A stretch of DNA of 32,200 nt from Welwitschia mirabilis (lineage: Eukaryota; Gnetophyta; Gnetopsida; Welwitschiales): assembly GCA_051453625.1 (NCBI GenBank), contig JBOZIK010000001.1, positions 244,853,455 to 244,885,654 on the forward strand. The letters are read 5' to 3'. The position numbers were made by a program, and so were the translations under genes. Below the pieces are notes generated by a model. It was not told the DNA's origin. It saw only the letters and a program-made list of their open reading frames with translations, and ran no database searches. Below, one piece after another: positions 31,121 through 32,200 of this stretch; position 1 is the stretch's first letter; every line of letters begins with the position of its first letter.

Positions 31121-31807
31121 ATAACATGGTATGAAACAAAGAAATCAAAAACTCACCATATGTAGTTTCATAGTTTGCCAACATCCATGCATTGTTAACA
31201 TCCATGGACCATTATAGCAGGTATGATGGTACCTAACACTTAGTTGTTACATCAAAACAAGTAAGTGGATGCCAAGTGGGAAGTGAGTAAGTGAGCGAGT
31301 GGATGCATGTAACATGGCTTATACTTCACTGGGTGTGTTTAAGCAAGAGGATGTAGTAGTGTTTGACGTCATAACATAGATCCAAGTTAATTCCTATCAT
31401 GGTCTCAATTGGCCTTGTGCATGGGAAACTAGGGACTTCATATATAGATAGATTGATAAGAGTTTTTGGGTAGTAGACTAATAAAGCTATAGTATATAAC
31501 CATTCAGAGTAACCCCAAACATACCCACCTATCATGTATCAAGAACACCAATCAATTTAGTGTTAGCGCAGGTCCCATAGAAGACACTTGTACTAGTATA
31601 TGGACCTATACATGTCACTTGTTCCCCACTACAGTGATCTTAGCCTAGGTAACATGTTTATTGTTCTAAGGTGTTAGCCCTAAAACTCGAAAGGGACACT
31701 TATTTATGTTACAACGAAGCATGCCATGATCATCATTAAACACACATAAACACCCAACTCCTATTAAATACAAGGACCATGTACATGATGGCCCCCTAAC
31801 ATATAAT
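31121..31807. other. Intergenic, no gene seen
   Basis: AT-rich decayed DNA up to the probable copia LTR. A minus frame at 31326-31535 carries no domain I recognise. Confidence 0.4.
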
Positions 31808-32108
31808 TGTTGATATGTGAAGCCAAATATATTATTTATGTTANNNNNNNNNNNNNNNNNNNNNNNNNNNNNNNNNNNNNNNNNNNNNNNNNNNNNNNNN
31901 NNNNNNNNNNNNNNNNNNNNNNNNNNNNNNNNNNNNNNTGTTTGTTGTATCTAGAATACATTTGCTCCTAATCAATCACTAGAGATCGGGTTGCTTCTCA
32001 TGGACATAGGGTAAAAAGAGCCTGAACCCTGTAAATTCTATAGTATTTCTTTTGTGTGCCTGCTATTCCATTTTGTTTTAGTACTTTCCTATTGTTAGAT
32101 TTATAATA
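31808..32108 (+). repeat. Probable Ty1/copia 5' LTR
   Basis: Starts TGTTGATATGTGAAGCC, a common copia LTR opening, and ends two bases before the priming site in TTATAATA. Plant copia LTRs usually end ...AACA followed by AG and the priming site, so the end looks like CA changed to TA. The length of about 300 bp includes a 95-base gap (31844-31938). The start is less certain than the end. Confidence 0.55.
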
Positions 32109-32110
32109 AG

Positions 32111-32122
32111 TGGTATCAGAGC
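32111..32122 (+). promoter_or_regulatory. Copia primer binding site (tRNA-iMet)
   Basis: TGGTATCAGAGC is a perfect 12-base match to the complement of the initiator methionine tRNA 3' end, preceded by AAG, the usual plant copia junction. It marks the start of the element's internal region. Confidence 0.93.
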
Positions 32123-32143
32123 ATAGCGAGCATAGCATCTACA

Positions 32144-32200
32144 ATGGAATAGGTCATGAGTGAACAATACAAAGGGAATTTCCACAAGGAAAATTTTTCT
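32144..32200 (+). pseudogene. Start of copia gag (cut by window end)
   Basis: The first ATG after the priming site (32144) is followed by GAA and then the stop TAG. The same frame continues from a second ATG (32156) as MSEQYKGNFHKENFS to the end of the window. Position suggests the gag start with an early nonsense change, or a gag that uses the second ATG. Too short to identify by sequence. Confidence 0.4.

Overview
The window is nuclear DNA of a seed plant. It is AT-rich, dominated by transposon remains, and carries one intron-bounded exon resembling a plant F-box/kelch protein. Three retroelement priming sites match the 3' end of plant initiator methionine tRNA (TGGTATCAGAGC or a close form). 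The density of old, heavily mutated repeats fits a large genome such as a gymnosperm, but that is inference; no marker fixes the species. Nine runs of N break the sequence. Two of them are exactly 100 N (29520-29619, 30997-31096), the usual sign of a gap of unknown size. Layout: 345-653 is a complete miniature LTR retrotransposon (TRIM/SMART type) of 309 bp with two ~105-bp LTRs, a tRNA-iMet priming site, a polypurine tract and a 5-bp target duplication. 1027 to about 9183 (minus strand) is a broken Ty3/gypsy element of Tekay/Del-like type: integrase, RNase H, reverse transcriptase, protease and gag remnants, a priming site at 4435-4446, then what looks like a very long 5' LTR. That LTR holds an array of repeats built around one small hairpin, and a G-rich block with four copies of another hairpin. 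The 3' part of the element is missing from about 1030 leftward. 9184-11368 has no recognisable gene. 11674-12561 and 15723-16975 are two diverged, same-orientation copies of one non-coding repeat rich in GACTCG-type words. Between them lie an orphan kelch exon (13659-14024) and a ~196-bp tandem repeat (14878-15430). 16976-23500 is mostly AT-rich intergenic DNA with short tandem duplications, a near-perfect hairpin, a weak terminal-exon candidate and a small ORF. 23500-31800 has a different texture: very few long ORFs, apparently few CpG, many CTA/TAG words. Inside it, minus strand 29338-28827 is a decayed non-LTR reverse transcriptase whose motifs resemble the Tad1/Jockey group rather than the L1 group usual in plants. 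31808-32200 is the 5' end of a Ty1/copia-like element on the plus strand (probable LTR, priming site, start of gag), cut by the window end. Nothing indicates genes acting together as a pathway. The biology here is retroelement structure and decay around one host gene fragment.
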